A stretch of DNA of 64,000 nucleotides from Pseudovirgaria hyperparasitica (lineage: Eukaryota; Ascomycota; Dothideomycetes; Acrospermales; Acrospermaceae). Positions within the stretch are counted from its first letter, which is position 1; the number at the start of each line of letters is the position of its first letter. Of the stretch, positions 47,101 to 58,849 are shown piece by piece. Location: contig NW_022985556.1 in NCBI RefSeq assembly GCF_010093815.1, positions 566,941 to 630,940 of the forward strand, in the 5' to 3' direction. The notes beneath the pieces are model-generated. The model made no database searches and was not told the origin of the DNA. It saw only the letters and a list, made by a program, of their open reading frames with translations. The position numbers were made by a program, and so were the translations under genes.

Positions 47101-49190
47101 ACCTATCCGCGTTAAAACTAACGCGTTAGGATTTATAATCTTAGGTATTCTCTCCTAGCCTAGACTAACTAAGTCTAAAAAGGTCTAATAGTATCTAGTT
47201 ACGTTCTTCTTACGCAAAATAGTCGATATTAAGACTAGATATACTATCTATAACCAAGAGCTACTAGTAATAGTAGAGTCGTTTAAATAGTGGCGATATT
47301 ATCTTAAAGATACCATATATAACATCGAGTTACTAACTAATTACTATAACTTAAAGGGGTTTATAAGCACGACGGTTTTAAACCGTCAATAGGTCCGATA
47401 GACTAAGTAGCTTACAAACTTTTACTTTATAATCTACTATTAACCTAGAAGTATAAACCTAGCTAATAGAATATTAAGAAGACCTAACTATAAAGAAGGC
47501 GCCTAGAATTATAGTAGCTATAGGGTTCTAGAGTAGCTATAGGCCTAACTCTTAAGGACGAGGTTAGATTTTAAGTTATTAGGCGATTAGCGAGATGCTA
47601 ACGTCGATGCTAGTAATCGAATCTCTAAGACTAAAGCTAGTAACTAAAGACGCGGTACTAAAGTCCCTAGTAGGCCGTTTATTAGCGCTATCGGGAAGGG
47701 CGATAATGCCCGGCGTAAATATCTAATTAACCTTATCTAGTTAATCGTGGATCTATAGAAGATAGACCCGATAGTTTTAAAGTTACGTAAAATATAGTAA
47801 GATAGGTTATTACGGACTAAAGTAGACTATAAGTAGACCTTTATGGACGGCTTACTTTACTATAATAGAAAGTACTATATACTAATAGATAACACGCAAT
47901 TTAACGTAGTTAGCCGATACTATAACGCTAACCTAGTAGGATACTTTGGGTATATACGTACCCTAAGCTTAATTCGTTAGTACTATTTTTAGGAAGATAT
48001 ACCTAAGTACGTTAAAGAATAGATAGCTACTTATCCGATTTATTAAAGAACGAAGGCCCCTAGGCATAAGCTATATAGGAATTTATAGCCTCTTTTAGCC
48101 CCCCTCTTTATATAGGAAGACATTACTATAGACTTTATAGTTAACTTATCTCTAAGCGAGATACTTAGAATAAGTTATAATTCTATTCTTATTATCGTGG
48201 ATAGACTTATAAAGATGTCTAGGTACATCCCGGTATAGAAGACGATTATATCTAAAGAACTAGCGTAGGTGTTCTAGAACGAGATTATTAAGGTCTATAG
48301 TATACTAAAAAGGATCGTTATAGACCGAGGAAGTACCTTCACGTCTAAATTCTAGACGTTAACCTAAAAAATAGTAAGTATAAATAGAAACATGTCTATA
48401 GTATTTTATCCTTAGACGGATAGCTAGATAGAGCGATAGAACTAGACGCTTAAGGCCTACCTACGCGCATTCTATAATTTCGAGTAGGATAACTAGGCCT
48501 CCCTACTAAGCATAGTAGAGTTCGTATATAATAATAGTCGTTATAGTACGATAGATATTATACCTTTCTAGGCGAACCTCGGACGTAGTCTAAGGATAGG
48601 TTTTAAGCCTTAGACGGTCTAATTTAATCGAATAATAGACGTGAACGTCCACGCTTAGAAATTAGTAATTAAAATCTTTAAAACCGTACGTAACTATCGC
48701 GCTATAATCTAATAAGTAAATAACTCGTATATAAAGTACTATAATAGATTAGCTAAGGATTAGACGTACGAGGAGGGCGATAAGGTCCTTCTTAACGTCT
48801 ATAATATATGAATATCATAAGTAAATAAGAAGCTCGATTATAAAATAGCTAGTCCCTTCCGAATTAAACGTCGTATTAGTATAAGAGTCTATAAGCTTAA
48901 CTTAGAAAGTAATATAAGAATCTATAACGTGTTCCACGTCTTACTACTCGAAAGATTTTAACCTAACATGTATGGCCGTATGAACGTGTAGTTACACTCT
49001 ATTATACTCTAAGATAGACTAGACGTATTCGAAGTAGACTATATTATCGAATATAGGATTAATAAAGACGGTGTTTAGAAATATAGAATCCGTTAGACGG
49101 ACTATACTAAGGACGAGGACACCTAGGAACTAGTAGTATATATCTTAAGTTCTATAATGGCTGCGTATAAGTAAAAGATATAGAATAGCG
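44121..49190 (+). pseudogene. gag-pol of Gy1-D (fossil)
   Basis: The gag start is MASTTRYNTRG at 44121, 42 nt after the LTR. Domain order is as in B: zinc knuckles with CQQLGHIAPN-type sequence, RT with IDYR and FTKLDLRD, RNase H, integrase, then a chromodomain near the end (KYRI...TDYTKDEDTWELV). It is a broken fossil with many RIP stops. The 5076 bp from the 5' LTR end to 48917 equals the same interval in B and C. Confidence 0.88.
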
Positions 49191-49519
49191 TATTATTAAT
49201 GTAAGTATAGTAACGTCGCGGTCGTTGTAAAAAGAAGAAGGATACTATAGAGAACGAAGTACTAAACTAGGAAATCTAGACGCGCACTAGGAAAACTCTA
49301 TATAGTAGCCCTATAATTTAAGTATTATACGGTTACTAGACGCAAAGAAAGCGTAAATAACTATTTTAGAAACGCGACGCGACACACTATAATAGAATAA
49401 CATAGAAGAGTCTAGAATGGACTAATATAGACTATTATACACGAGAAAAACATAGGACTAAGAACCTAAAAAAAGGTACCCTACTATAGAATTAAACTCT
49501 TAATACGAAATATAAAAGG

Positions 49520-49569
49520 TTAGAGTACCCGAACTAATAACTACTAGGCCACTAGTTCGGGTACTCTAA
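49520..49569. repeat. Gy1 convergent inverted repeat (copy D)
   Basis: Perfect 17-nt arms, 49520-49536 and 49553-49569, around a 16-nt spacer. It sits between the pol end (plus strand) and the antisense region (minus strand). Confidence 0.92.
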
Positions 49570-49798
49570 TGGAATTCATAGAGATAAACTAATTTATATA
49601 TGGTGCCTATACTTAGGTAACTTAAGGAAAATCAGAATATAGAAACCGATAGTTATAAGCTAAGTAAGCGTATATATAATATCATTAAGTTAAGAATTAA
49701 ATTACTAGAAACTAGCTAATAGGTATCTAAATGGTCTAAAAAGGACTAAAATAGATAAAAGCCAGGTAAATAGAGCCGGCGTACACCACCTATAGTAG

Positions 49799-49913
49799 AT
49801 CTAGAATATATAGAGCTAGATATAGAGCTAATATATAGAGCTAGACCATAGAGCTAATATATAGAGCTAAACCCATAGAGCTAGAACCATAGAGCTACTC
49901 CTCTATCTTATTA
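49799..49913 (-). repeat. Minisatellite in the Gy1-D antisense region
   Basis: About eight imperfect copies of an ATAGAGCTA-type unit (GCTCTATG on the other strand). It is longer here than in B (about 2835-2885), C (about 208-275) or E (about 58472-58545), so unit number varies between copies. Confidence 0.65.
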
Positions 49914-49999
49914 TCCGTCCTAACCTCTAGCATAGTCCTCTCTAACCGCACGATATAGCGGCGGAGGATAACGACCTTAGTCTCTAGAGTAATAACCTA

Positions 50000-51200
50000 A
50001 TCCGTTAGAGTCTAGAGGGAAGAGCCTTAAGCGCCGGAGCGTAGCGACTAGGTCTAAAGTTAGCTAATATAATCTAGAATAATCTAGAAGGGAATATATA
50101 CCCTCTTATAAGGCGACTTAGAGGGAGAAATAGTAGACCTCTTATAAGATCTATTAGTAGCGCGAGACGGATAGGGGGGGATAGAGCGAATCCTCTCTAT
50201 AGCCTCTATGGCTAGAATAGACTCTCTAGAATAGGTAGTCTAGGCGCTAGGGATCTCGCGGCGGCTAGAAAAATTAATAGGTATTAAAAATAATTAACGT
50301 GCTTATAACTTATACTTTAATAACCTCTAGGAAGAGCTTATAGCGCTCCCTAAACTCCCTCTATATAGTAGGTAGGCGGCTATAAGGACCCCTAAGGGTC
50401 TCGCGGACGCGAAGGTCGTTATATATATCTTATATATATATAGGAACCTAAGAATATATTAGCGCGGACTACTTTAGATTATACTAGATTAAGATAGCCT
50501 ATTATACTTACCTATAGATAAGTCTTACTAGTTACGGTATAGTGGCGGTAGCGGGTAGATAGAGTAAAGATAGGGCGTATAGGCCCGTCGCAGTTAGTAG
50601 AGTAGTAGCTAATACTAGAGTTAGAGCGAAAGAGATATTTAGAGCCGGCCGTATAGCCCTTAATATACTTATAGTATATTAAACTATAGTTCGCTGTTTT
50701 CCTATAGCGTAAACCGTAACTACGTTTAGTATCCTCGGCGACCTAGGCCTTATTATTAGTAGGCTAGGGTTTAGAGCGAATATTAAGGTCCTAAAAGAAC
50801 CTAGAGTAACTAAATTAGTCTATGTTAGACCGGAAGGAAGAGCGGCGAGACGGCGGCGTAGGTAAGTATAAGGGCTCGCGATTATCATCTATAATAAGAT
50901 CTTCTTTATCCTCTAGAGGAGGTAGAGTAGGCGGTATACGCTTTAGAGCGAGAGGGGAACCTATAACCACTTTATCTATAAGTTTAGTACTAGGATTACC
51001 TAGATTAGAGTAACTAGTAGCTATATTAGTGGTAGAGGCAGTAGTAGTAGTAGCCCTAACTACTCTCTTCTCCGACTTAGAGCGTGCCTTCATACTACTA
51101 TAATAGGTAGACTTCTTAGCCGGCGTAGCCGGGGAGAAGGTAATATCTTTAGAGCGAGTCTTATAAGAGGAGGAGGTAGGCTTAGAGATAGGACTAGTAT
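50000..51200 (-). other. Antisense coding-like region of Gy1-D
   Basis: This is opposite strand to pol. The best stretch is 50815-51093: KARSKSEKR, RATTTTASTTN, GSPLALKR, then an acidic part and LPTPPSRRSSF. It is basic and Ser/Thr/Pro-rich at its N-terminal side, and the downstream part (toward 50000) is heptad-like. The same peptide is read in B and E. There is no known domain. It is broken and coding is inferred. It could be a LTR-element accessory gene (antisense ORF) or a captured host fragment. Confidence 0.55.
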
Positions 51201-51686
51201 TAGATATCTATATATATACGTTAGCTAGAGATCTAAGGAAGGAATATTCGTCTACCCTTAACGGCGATTAACGAAGCTAAATTAGTAACTATAATAACGC
51301 GAATAGGTTATATTAGACCGGTTCTAATAAGAATAGACTACTATAGACCCTTCTAAACCTAAACTAGAGAAGATAGTATATAAATTAACGACTTACCTTA
51401 AGAGCGAGGTAGATATACTAGAGAATAAAATTAAAGGCGAGTGAAGCTAAATATATACTCGACTAAAGTAGCGATTACGTGTTCTAGGTAGTAGCTATAA
51501 AGTAAGGGATGAGCGCGTGTATAAACTAGTAAAAGTAAACTAGAATCTCGAGTTTACCTATATTAAGGATAGTTATAACGTTATAGGAACTTAGTTATAG
51601 ATATATAGATATACGATAGATTATAGAGACTTAGAATTATATATACTTAAGTGCTTTAGGGCGAAGCATAAAAAGAAGAAGGATAT

Positions 51687-51924
51687 TATTAGGACGGGAA
51701 CTATAATAGACCTATATAGACTATTCTAATCTATGTAGCCACGTAGTGGCTAGAGCTAGGTTAAGTTAGCTAAGTTAAGCGAGGTTACTATATAAGTGGA
51801 CCGTATAAACCGATTCCTACTCGTTAGGAATTAACCTTGTATAAGAGTAAGATTACTCTATAAATACATTCCTATGTCTCTCTATAAACTGTTAGACTAC
51901 TATCCCACGTCTTTACTCTTTATA
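51687..51924 (+). repeat. 3' LTR of Gy1-D
   Basis: A 238-bp LTR, TATTAGGACGGG...TTTATA, followed by TSD GACCC. Confidence 0.93.
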
Positions 51925-52989
51925 GACCCTCCTTTATATATTCTAGGACCTTATCCGGAACCTAAGAGGAATTACAGAGGAAGAAAGGAAGTCGCCACGA
52001 GAGGAACCTAGTAGTAGGCTCGACCGAATAGAAGCTAGCCTACGGAGAATCTAGGAAGAGCTATCCTAAGGTAAGCGCCCTAATACGTAGGCTTAGATTA
52101 TAGTAATACCCGGAGCCACCGTACTAAGAACTACTAGAACCATAGATAGAGTATATAGTATACGTATTGTAATCTAGGATAAGGACACGCTAGCATAGGT
52201 CTAATAGGCATCCCTAAAGGAAATTATAAATAAGATTAACGAATAGAAAGGAATGTAGTTAAGTATCATGGCTACTAAAGTTACGCTAGATAGGGTAGTA
52301 CTTACTACTATAACGAATACTACGTAGTAAAACATCTCGCGAGATCCGAACGCGATAGATAGTATCTTCCCTAGCGCGTCTATTAGGGTAGCTATATACC
52401 CGATTATAGTATACGTAGTACCTATGCGGGGATAGGCTATTAGAGCGGAGGATATTACGCGTATAGAATAATCCAACACGTGAAAATACCTAGGGATTAA
52501 GATTGTAAAAGCGTGGTAGAAGAACCTATAGGCGATTAAGAGGACGGCGAAAAAACACTCTACTATAATTATAGAGCTCTAAGACCCCGCCCTTATATAA
52601 TATATTATATAGAAGGGATTCCTAATAGAAGGAGAGCTTCTTATAGCCGAGCCATGGGATAGAGCATAGGTAATAATATAGTGCTTTAACTGTTAAGGGT
52701 ATAGACATACTATATAAAGGTACTTATAGAAGACTAAGTGCGGATAGTACCGTGGGGACCACGCTATCTAAGAGTACTCTTATAAACCGCGAGGAGACGG
52801 ACTAAGAAATAGGGATATAGTATAGTATTTAAACTACGACGGGAAACACCCGTCGTAGTCGTTAACGTGTATAAAACGTAAATAGGTTATAGAATATATT
52901 CGCACGATAAAAGCGAGAGGCGCGAGATAGTTATAGAATATAACATCTACCACGAGCCCTTCCTTTATAATACCCCTAACCTCCCCTCT

Positions 52990-55900
52990 AGAAGGTAGTT
53001 AGGTGGGATAGTAGACTATCCCGAAGACGATAGGACGACTAAAAGATATAGTTAAAGCCGCTACCGCGCGAGGATAGTCGCGCCTCTAAGGAATAAGTAT
53101 ATAGGTATATATACTCTCTAGTATCTAATAAGGGACTAGAATATACTCCGAATTATATAGGTAAACATATAATATAAAAGAGAGAACTAGGCGACGCTCC
53201 TCGAAGAGACCGGGGCTATAATACTCGCTATCTAGGAACCCTATAAATACTACTAGACGAGTAAACCAACCATATACCCCGGATACCATACTATATACCC
53301 TCTAGGACTAGAAAGACGAGTCCTCTTCCACATTTATAGGTTAATACTACTCTTATTATAGTCGTATACTAAGCGCGATAACCTTAGGATAATACTACAC
53401 CTATAAATAGATATAGGCCCCCTATATATATATAATATATATAACTAATAACGTATACTTATACTAGACGAGATGCTCGAGGGTACTACGGAACTAGGGT
53501 AACACATCCTTCTAGGAGACTTTAACCTCTACTACTAATAGTAGAGAGGCCTAGCCGTGGTTAGGGAAGAACTTAGAGTAAGGGAACTACGCACCCGCTA
53601 CCACGACTTCCTATACCTACTTACACCTATAGAATAAGTTATATAGAAAAAACATAAATAGAACAAAGACGGGTCCACGCTTAACCTTACCTTCGCTACG
53701 GAGTATATTAGTTACCGGATCTAATACTACCGCCTAGGCTAGGTATAGACGGATTCCGACTATAAATATATAGAAACTATAATAAACGTGTATACCCCGA
53801 ATAAATAACGGGGACGATGGATATAGAAGGATACTAACTAGGAAAAGTACCTGAAGAACCTAGAATCAGCGATCCTAGATCCCTCTATAGTCGATATATC
53901 TAATAACCTAGCTATAGACCAGGCCGTATAGATACTCCTATAAATATACTAGAATACGAGAAATAAACACGTACTATACCGAATATACCGGCCCCCGGAA
54001 GTAAAGGGGATTCCTTAAGTACGGGAAAGTAGATAAGACGCCCGAAGACTATATAGACGTATATACCGTATAAGAATACCCGAGTTATAGGAAGAATAGA
54101 AGGAAGCGATATGATAACGCGATAAAGTCCTCTATAATAAAAGGCGTAAATAGTAGCGTATAATTACTAGTTAATAGATATAATATGTAATAGGGCTATG
54201 GCGTATGGCGAAATGGGCTAAGGGTATAGATACTCCGATACCCCCGCTACTTATACCTCCCCTAATATATTAGGGGAGAACATACTCCACGGGCCTTAAG
54301 AAAACTAAGGCCCTATAGGAGGCTATATTCCCTCTCCCGGAACTAGTAGACCTATTAGACGTTTACGGCGCTAAATATCTACACGCGGTAGACATCCCCG
54401 AAGAAGTTACGGAGGAGGATATACTTAATATTATTAAGACACTCCTAAATGATAAAGCACCCGGACTAGATGGAATTCTAAATTAATACCTAAAAAGTAC
54501 TATAAAAGTAACCCTACCACTTATTACTCGTATATTCTAAGCATGCGTCACGTAGGGGTACCACCCCTAGAGCTTCCGAGTCGCCTATACTATTATACTC
54601 CCGAAACTAGAAAAGAGCCCTAACTCCCTAAAGGAATAGAGACTAATCGCCCTTCTCTTCTACCTAGGTAAGATACTAGAGGCTATAATAGCGAAGAAGA
54701 TAAGTACCGCGGTATAGGAATATAATCTCCTCCCTCCGAACCAGAAGGTAAAGATAGATAGCTCCCTAATAATAGCTATCTAATATATTATTAAAGTCGT
54801 CTAGGCCGTATAGAAATAGAGACGGGTAGTATCGCTCCTCTCCCTCGATATGGCCGGAGCGTTTAATAAGATAAACTATATAAGACTTATTTATAACCTC
54901 CGGATAAGACGAATACTAGAATGGATTACACGCTTTATATAGTTATTCCTTATAGGAAGAATAACTTAGATACATATCCCTAGATACTAGAGCGAATATA
55001 AAGAGACGGTATACGGCATCCTATAAGGGAGTACTATCTCTCTAATTCTATTCCTCTTCTTTACGGTAGACCTTCTTTAAGAAATGAAGTATATAGAGGT
55101 AGTCGGATACGCCGATAATATATACCTTCTAGCCATTAATAATAATACTAACCGAACGTATAGACGACTAGAATAGGACTATAAGAGGTGCCTCTAGTAG
55201 GTAAAACGCCACGGAGTAAAGTTCGCCCTAGAGAAATACTAGCTCATGCACTTTATTAATCGTTAAGGGAAATAGGTAACTAGGGAAGGCGAACAACGCC
55301 CCTAAATCGACGTATTTAACGAACTACTAGTATAAAGCATACGCGCGCTCGGAGTTATACTAGATGGTAAGCTTAAATAGGGACCATAAGTGGTATACGC
55401 CGTCTCTAGGGCCCTCTAGGTAGAAGCCACTATATAATGGATTATAGCCTCCACGTAGGGAACCGCCTAGAATAAGGCACGCTAGCTATATATATCTATA
55501 GTACGACCCGCCTTTACGTACGGACACGAGTACTAGTATACGGCCCTTATATAGACTAGGTAAATAAAGCTCGAATCCATATAGAACCGTATACTCCGTC
55601 TTATATTAGGCGTATATAAAGCTACTAATACGGTGCTACTACGACACGAGATAGACGTCCTAAGTATATATAACTTCTACTAGATATAGAGGGTAGTATA
55701 CTTTACTAAATAATAAGTATAGGAACGCATAGGAAATGTAGAATATACTTTCGCCGCGATATGTATATAAATTAGTATATATTACCGCGCACTCCTATAT
55801 ATAGGCCGGAATCGAATATGGTATAGGTGCTTAATAGAAGCCGACTCTAGCTAAGTAGTATAAGAAGTCCGAGATAACCCGGACGCTCTTCTAGACCGGT

Positions 55901-56446
55901 AGAGCCTTTAAGAACTTATAAAAAATATATAGTCGTGGACTTAAGATAAGTAGAAAGAGGCACTCCGTACCTACTAGACCTTCTAGTAGAATAGGTATCT
56001 AGAGTAGATTCGAGGGCTATAGAAGGAACCGAGTAAATAGATATATAAAGGGCTAATGAAAGCCTAAGTATCTATACTTATCTAAGCCCGAACGGGCGCT
56101 ATGGAACTTCTATACTATATCTATAAGAGAGGCGTTCCCGATACCTCTCTATAGTATAAGGCGTACGGCCGGAGAGGTATAATACGCTACTATCTAGCTA
56201 TATACCCTAACCTCTATATATAACGGTAATAGCTTATCTACGTTACGAAGACTTTAGATGTCGTATAATAGCTTAATAAGTACCCTAAGAACGTCTCCCG
56301 ATAGATGCTTATATATCTACTACTCCTCTAGTACTAGTAGACCCGGAAATATATACTAGAAGAGACCCGGTATACGCCGGTAGTAACCCGATATATACCG
56401 GAAGAACCCCGGGAGAACCCCGATTATTAGTTAAGGGCAGCCCTTA
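52990..56446 (+). pseudogene. LINE3 ORF2 (endonuclease, reverse transcriptase, zinc finger)
   Basis: Role as for LINE1 ORF2: target nicking and target-primed reverse transcription. The endonuclease, RT and zinc-finger parts are all present in one frame with no indel visible between 53515 and 56446. Sequence differs from LINE1 at many amino acids (e.g. KYIEVVGYADN versus EYIEIVRYVDD), so it is a sister subfamily rather than a RIP variant. The start is uncertain. The natural stop lies in the interrupted palindrome. Confidence 0.82.
56424..56446. repeat. 3' palindrome of LINE3, split by Gy1-E
   Basis: The left arm TTATTAGTTAAGGG, loop CAG and the first CCCTTA of the right arm are visible; the rest should follow Gy1-E off the window. 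It is 1409 nt from the GIPQGS codon, as in the other LINEs. CCTTA (56442-56446) is the expected TSD of Gy1-E. Confidence 0.88.
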
Positions 56447-56684
56447 TGTAAAGAGTAAAGACGTAGGATAGTAGTCTAACAGTTCATAGAGAGACATAGG
56501 AATGTATTTATAGAGTAATCTCACTCTTATACGAGGTTAATTCCTAACGAGTAGGAATTAGTTTATACGGTCCACTTATATAGTAACCTCGCTTAACTTA
56601 GCTAACTTAATCTAGCTCTGGCTACTACGTGGCTATATAGATTAGAATAGTCTATATAGATCTATTATAGTTCCCGTCCTAATA
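56447..56684 (-). repeat. 3' LTR of Gy1-E
   Basis: A 238-bp LTR, TGTAAAGAG...CCTAATA on the plus strand, with left flank CCTTA. The internal region after it (ATATTCTTCTTC) matches that of B and D. Confidence 0.92.
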
Positions 56685-57169
56685 ATATTCTTCTTCTTTT
56701 TATGCTTCGCCCCGAAGCACTTAAGTATATATAATCCTAAGTCTCTATAATCTATCGTGTATCTATATATCCGTAACTAAGTTCCTATAACGTTATAACC
56801 ATTCTTAATATAGGTAAACTCGAGATTCTAGTTCACTTTTATTAGTTTATGTACGCGCTTATCCCTTACTTCGTGGCTACTACCTAGGACACGTAATCGC
56901 TACTTTAGTTAAGCATATATTTAGCTTCGCTCGCCTTTAATTTTATTCTCTAGTATATCTACTTCGCTCTTAAGGTAAGTCATTAATTCATATACTATCT
57001 TCCCTAGTTTAGGTTTAGAAGGGTCTATAGTGGTCTATTCTTATTAGAACCGGTCCTATGTAACCTATTCGTATTATTACGGTCACTGATTTAGCTTCGT
57101 TAATCGCCGTTAAGGGTAGACGAATATTCCTTCCTTAGATCTCTAGCTAATATATATATATAGATATCT

Positions 57170-58500
57170 AATACTAGTTCTATCTCTAAGCCTACCTCCT
57201 CCTCTCGTAAGACTCGCTCTAAAGGTATCGCCTCCTCCCCGGCCACGCCAGCTAAGAAGTCTACCTATTACGGTAGTATAAAGGCGCGCTCTAAGTCGGA
57301 GAAGAGAGTAGCTAGGGCTACTACTACTACTGCCTCTACTACTAATATGGCTACTAGTTACTCTAATCTAGGTAATCCTAGTACTAAACTTATGGATAAA
57401 GTGGTTATAGGTTCCCCTCTCGCTCTAAAGCGCACGCTATCTACTCTACCTCCTCTAGAGAATAAAGAAGATCTCGTTATAGATAATAATCGCGAGCCCT
57501 CGCGCTTACCTACGCCGCCGTCTCGCCGCTCTTTCTTCCGGTCTAATATAGACCGATTTAGTTGCTCTAGGTCCTTTTAGGACCTTAATATTTACTCTAA
57601 ACCCTAGCCTACTAATAATAAGGCCTAGGTCGCTAAGGATACTAAATATAGTCGCGGTTTACGCTATAGGAAAACGGCGAACTATAGTTCGATATACTAT
57701 AAGTATATTAAGAGCTATATAGCCGGCTCTAAATATCTCTTTCGCTCTAACTCTAGTATTAGCTACTACTCTACTAACCGTAACGGGCCTATATACCCTA
57801 TCTTTACTCTACCTACCCGCTACCGCCGCTATACCGTAACTAGTAAGACTTATCTATAGATAAGTATAATAGACTATCTTAATCTAGTATAATCTAAAGT
57901 GGTCCGCGTTAATATATTCTTAGGTTCCTATGCGTATATAAGATATATATAACGACCTTCGCGTCCGCGAGACCCTTAGGGGTCCTTATAGCCGCCTACC
58001 TACTATATAGAGGGAGTTTAGGGAGCGCTATAAGCTCTTTCTAGAGGTTATTAAAGTATAAGTTACGAGTACGTTAATTATTTTTAACATCTATTAATTT
58101 TTCTAGCCGCCGCGAGATCCCTAACGCCTAGGCTACCTATTCTAGAGAGTCTATTCTAGCTATAGAGGCCGTAGAGAGGATTCGCTCTATCCCCCCCTAT
58201 CCGTCTCGCGTTACTAACGGATCTTATAAGAGGTCTACTATTTCTCCCTCTAAGTCGCCTCGTAAGAGGGTATATATTCCCTTCTAGATTATTCTAGATT
58301 ATATTAGCTAACTTTAGACCTAGTCGCTACGCTCCGGCGCTTAAGGCTCTTCCCTCTAGGCTCTAATGGATCGGGTTATTACTCTAGAGGCTAAGGTTAT
58401 CGTCCTCCGCCGCTATATCGTGTAGTTAGAGAGAACTATACTAGAGGTTAGGACGGATAATAAGATAGAGGAGTAGCTCTATGGTTCTAGCTCTGTGTGT
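57170..58500 (+). other. Antisense coding-like region of Gy1-E
   Basis: Opposite strand to pol. The stretch 57347-57580 is open and shares NLGNPSTKLMDKVVIGSPLA with copy D. Farther on, SPSKSPRKR and a leucine-heptad segment follow (about 58240-58450), as in B. Unknown family; broken. Confidence 0.55.
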
Positions 58501-58761
58501 TAGCTCTATGCCTGGCTCTATATATTCTAGATCTGCTATAGGTGGTGCGCGCCGGCTCTGTTTACCTAGCTTTTATCCGTTTTAGTCCTTTTTGGACCGT
58601 TTAGATATCTATTAGCCAGTTTCTAGTAATTTAATTCTTAACTTAACGATATTATGTGTACGCTCGCTTAGCTTATGACTATCGGTTTCTATATTCTAAT
58701 TTTCCTTGAGTTATCTAAGTGTGGGCACCGTATATAAATTAGTTTATCTCTATAAATTCTA

Positions 58762-58811
58762 TTAGAGTATCTAAACTAGTAGCCTAGTAGTTATCGGTTC
58801 GGGTACTCTAA
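58762..58811. repeat. Gy1 convergent inverted repeat (copy E)
   Basis: Same position as in B, C and D. The arms here carry several transitions, so pairing is weaker than in D. Confidence 0.8.
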
Positions 58812-58849
58812 CCTTTTATATTTCGTATTAAGAGTTTAATTCTATGGTG

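Larger units (their letters stand above)
43842..51924 (+). mobile_element. Gy1-D, full-span Ty3/gypsy chromodomain LTR retrotransposon
   Basis: This is the longest complete Gy1 copy (8083 bp). LTRs are at 43842-44079 and 51687-51924, and the TSD GACCC is at 43837-43841 and 51925-51929, inside LINE3 ORF1. Parts are gag from 44121, zinc knuckles (about 45350-45480), protease (about 45630), RT (about 46240-46770), RNase H (about 47000-47400), integrase (about 47900-48650), chromodomain (about 49030-49130), inverted repeat (49520-49569), minisatellite (49799-49913), and an antisense coding-like region (about 50000-51200, minus). It is the only Gy1 copy here in plus orientation. It is broken with dozens of RIP stops. 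Confidence 0.94.
51925..56446 (+). mobile_element. LINE3, remainder (ORF1 rest, ORF2)
   Basis: This continues LINE3 after Gy1-D. The ORF1 zinc knuckle (CFNC, 52682) stays in frame with the ATG at 43592 once the duplicated GACCC is discounted. ORF2 shows the endonuclease GDFNL (53515), RT NDKAPGLDG (about 54450), GIL(Q)GSTIS (55015), a GYADN catalytic box (about 55103, from YADD by RIP) and the C-terminal His/Cys cluster (about 56150-56215). GDFNL to GIPQGS is 1500 nt, exactly as in LINE1. The element is cut at 56446 inside its 3' palindrome by Gy1-E; the 3' UTR and tail lie beyond the window. Many RIP stops. Confidence 0.88.
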
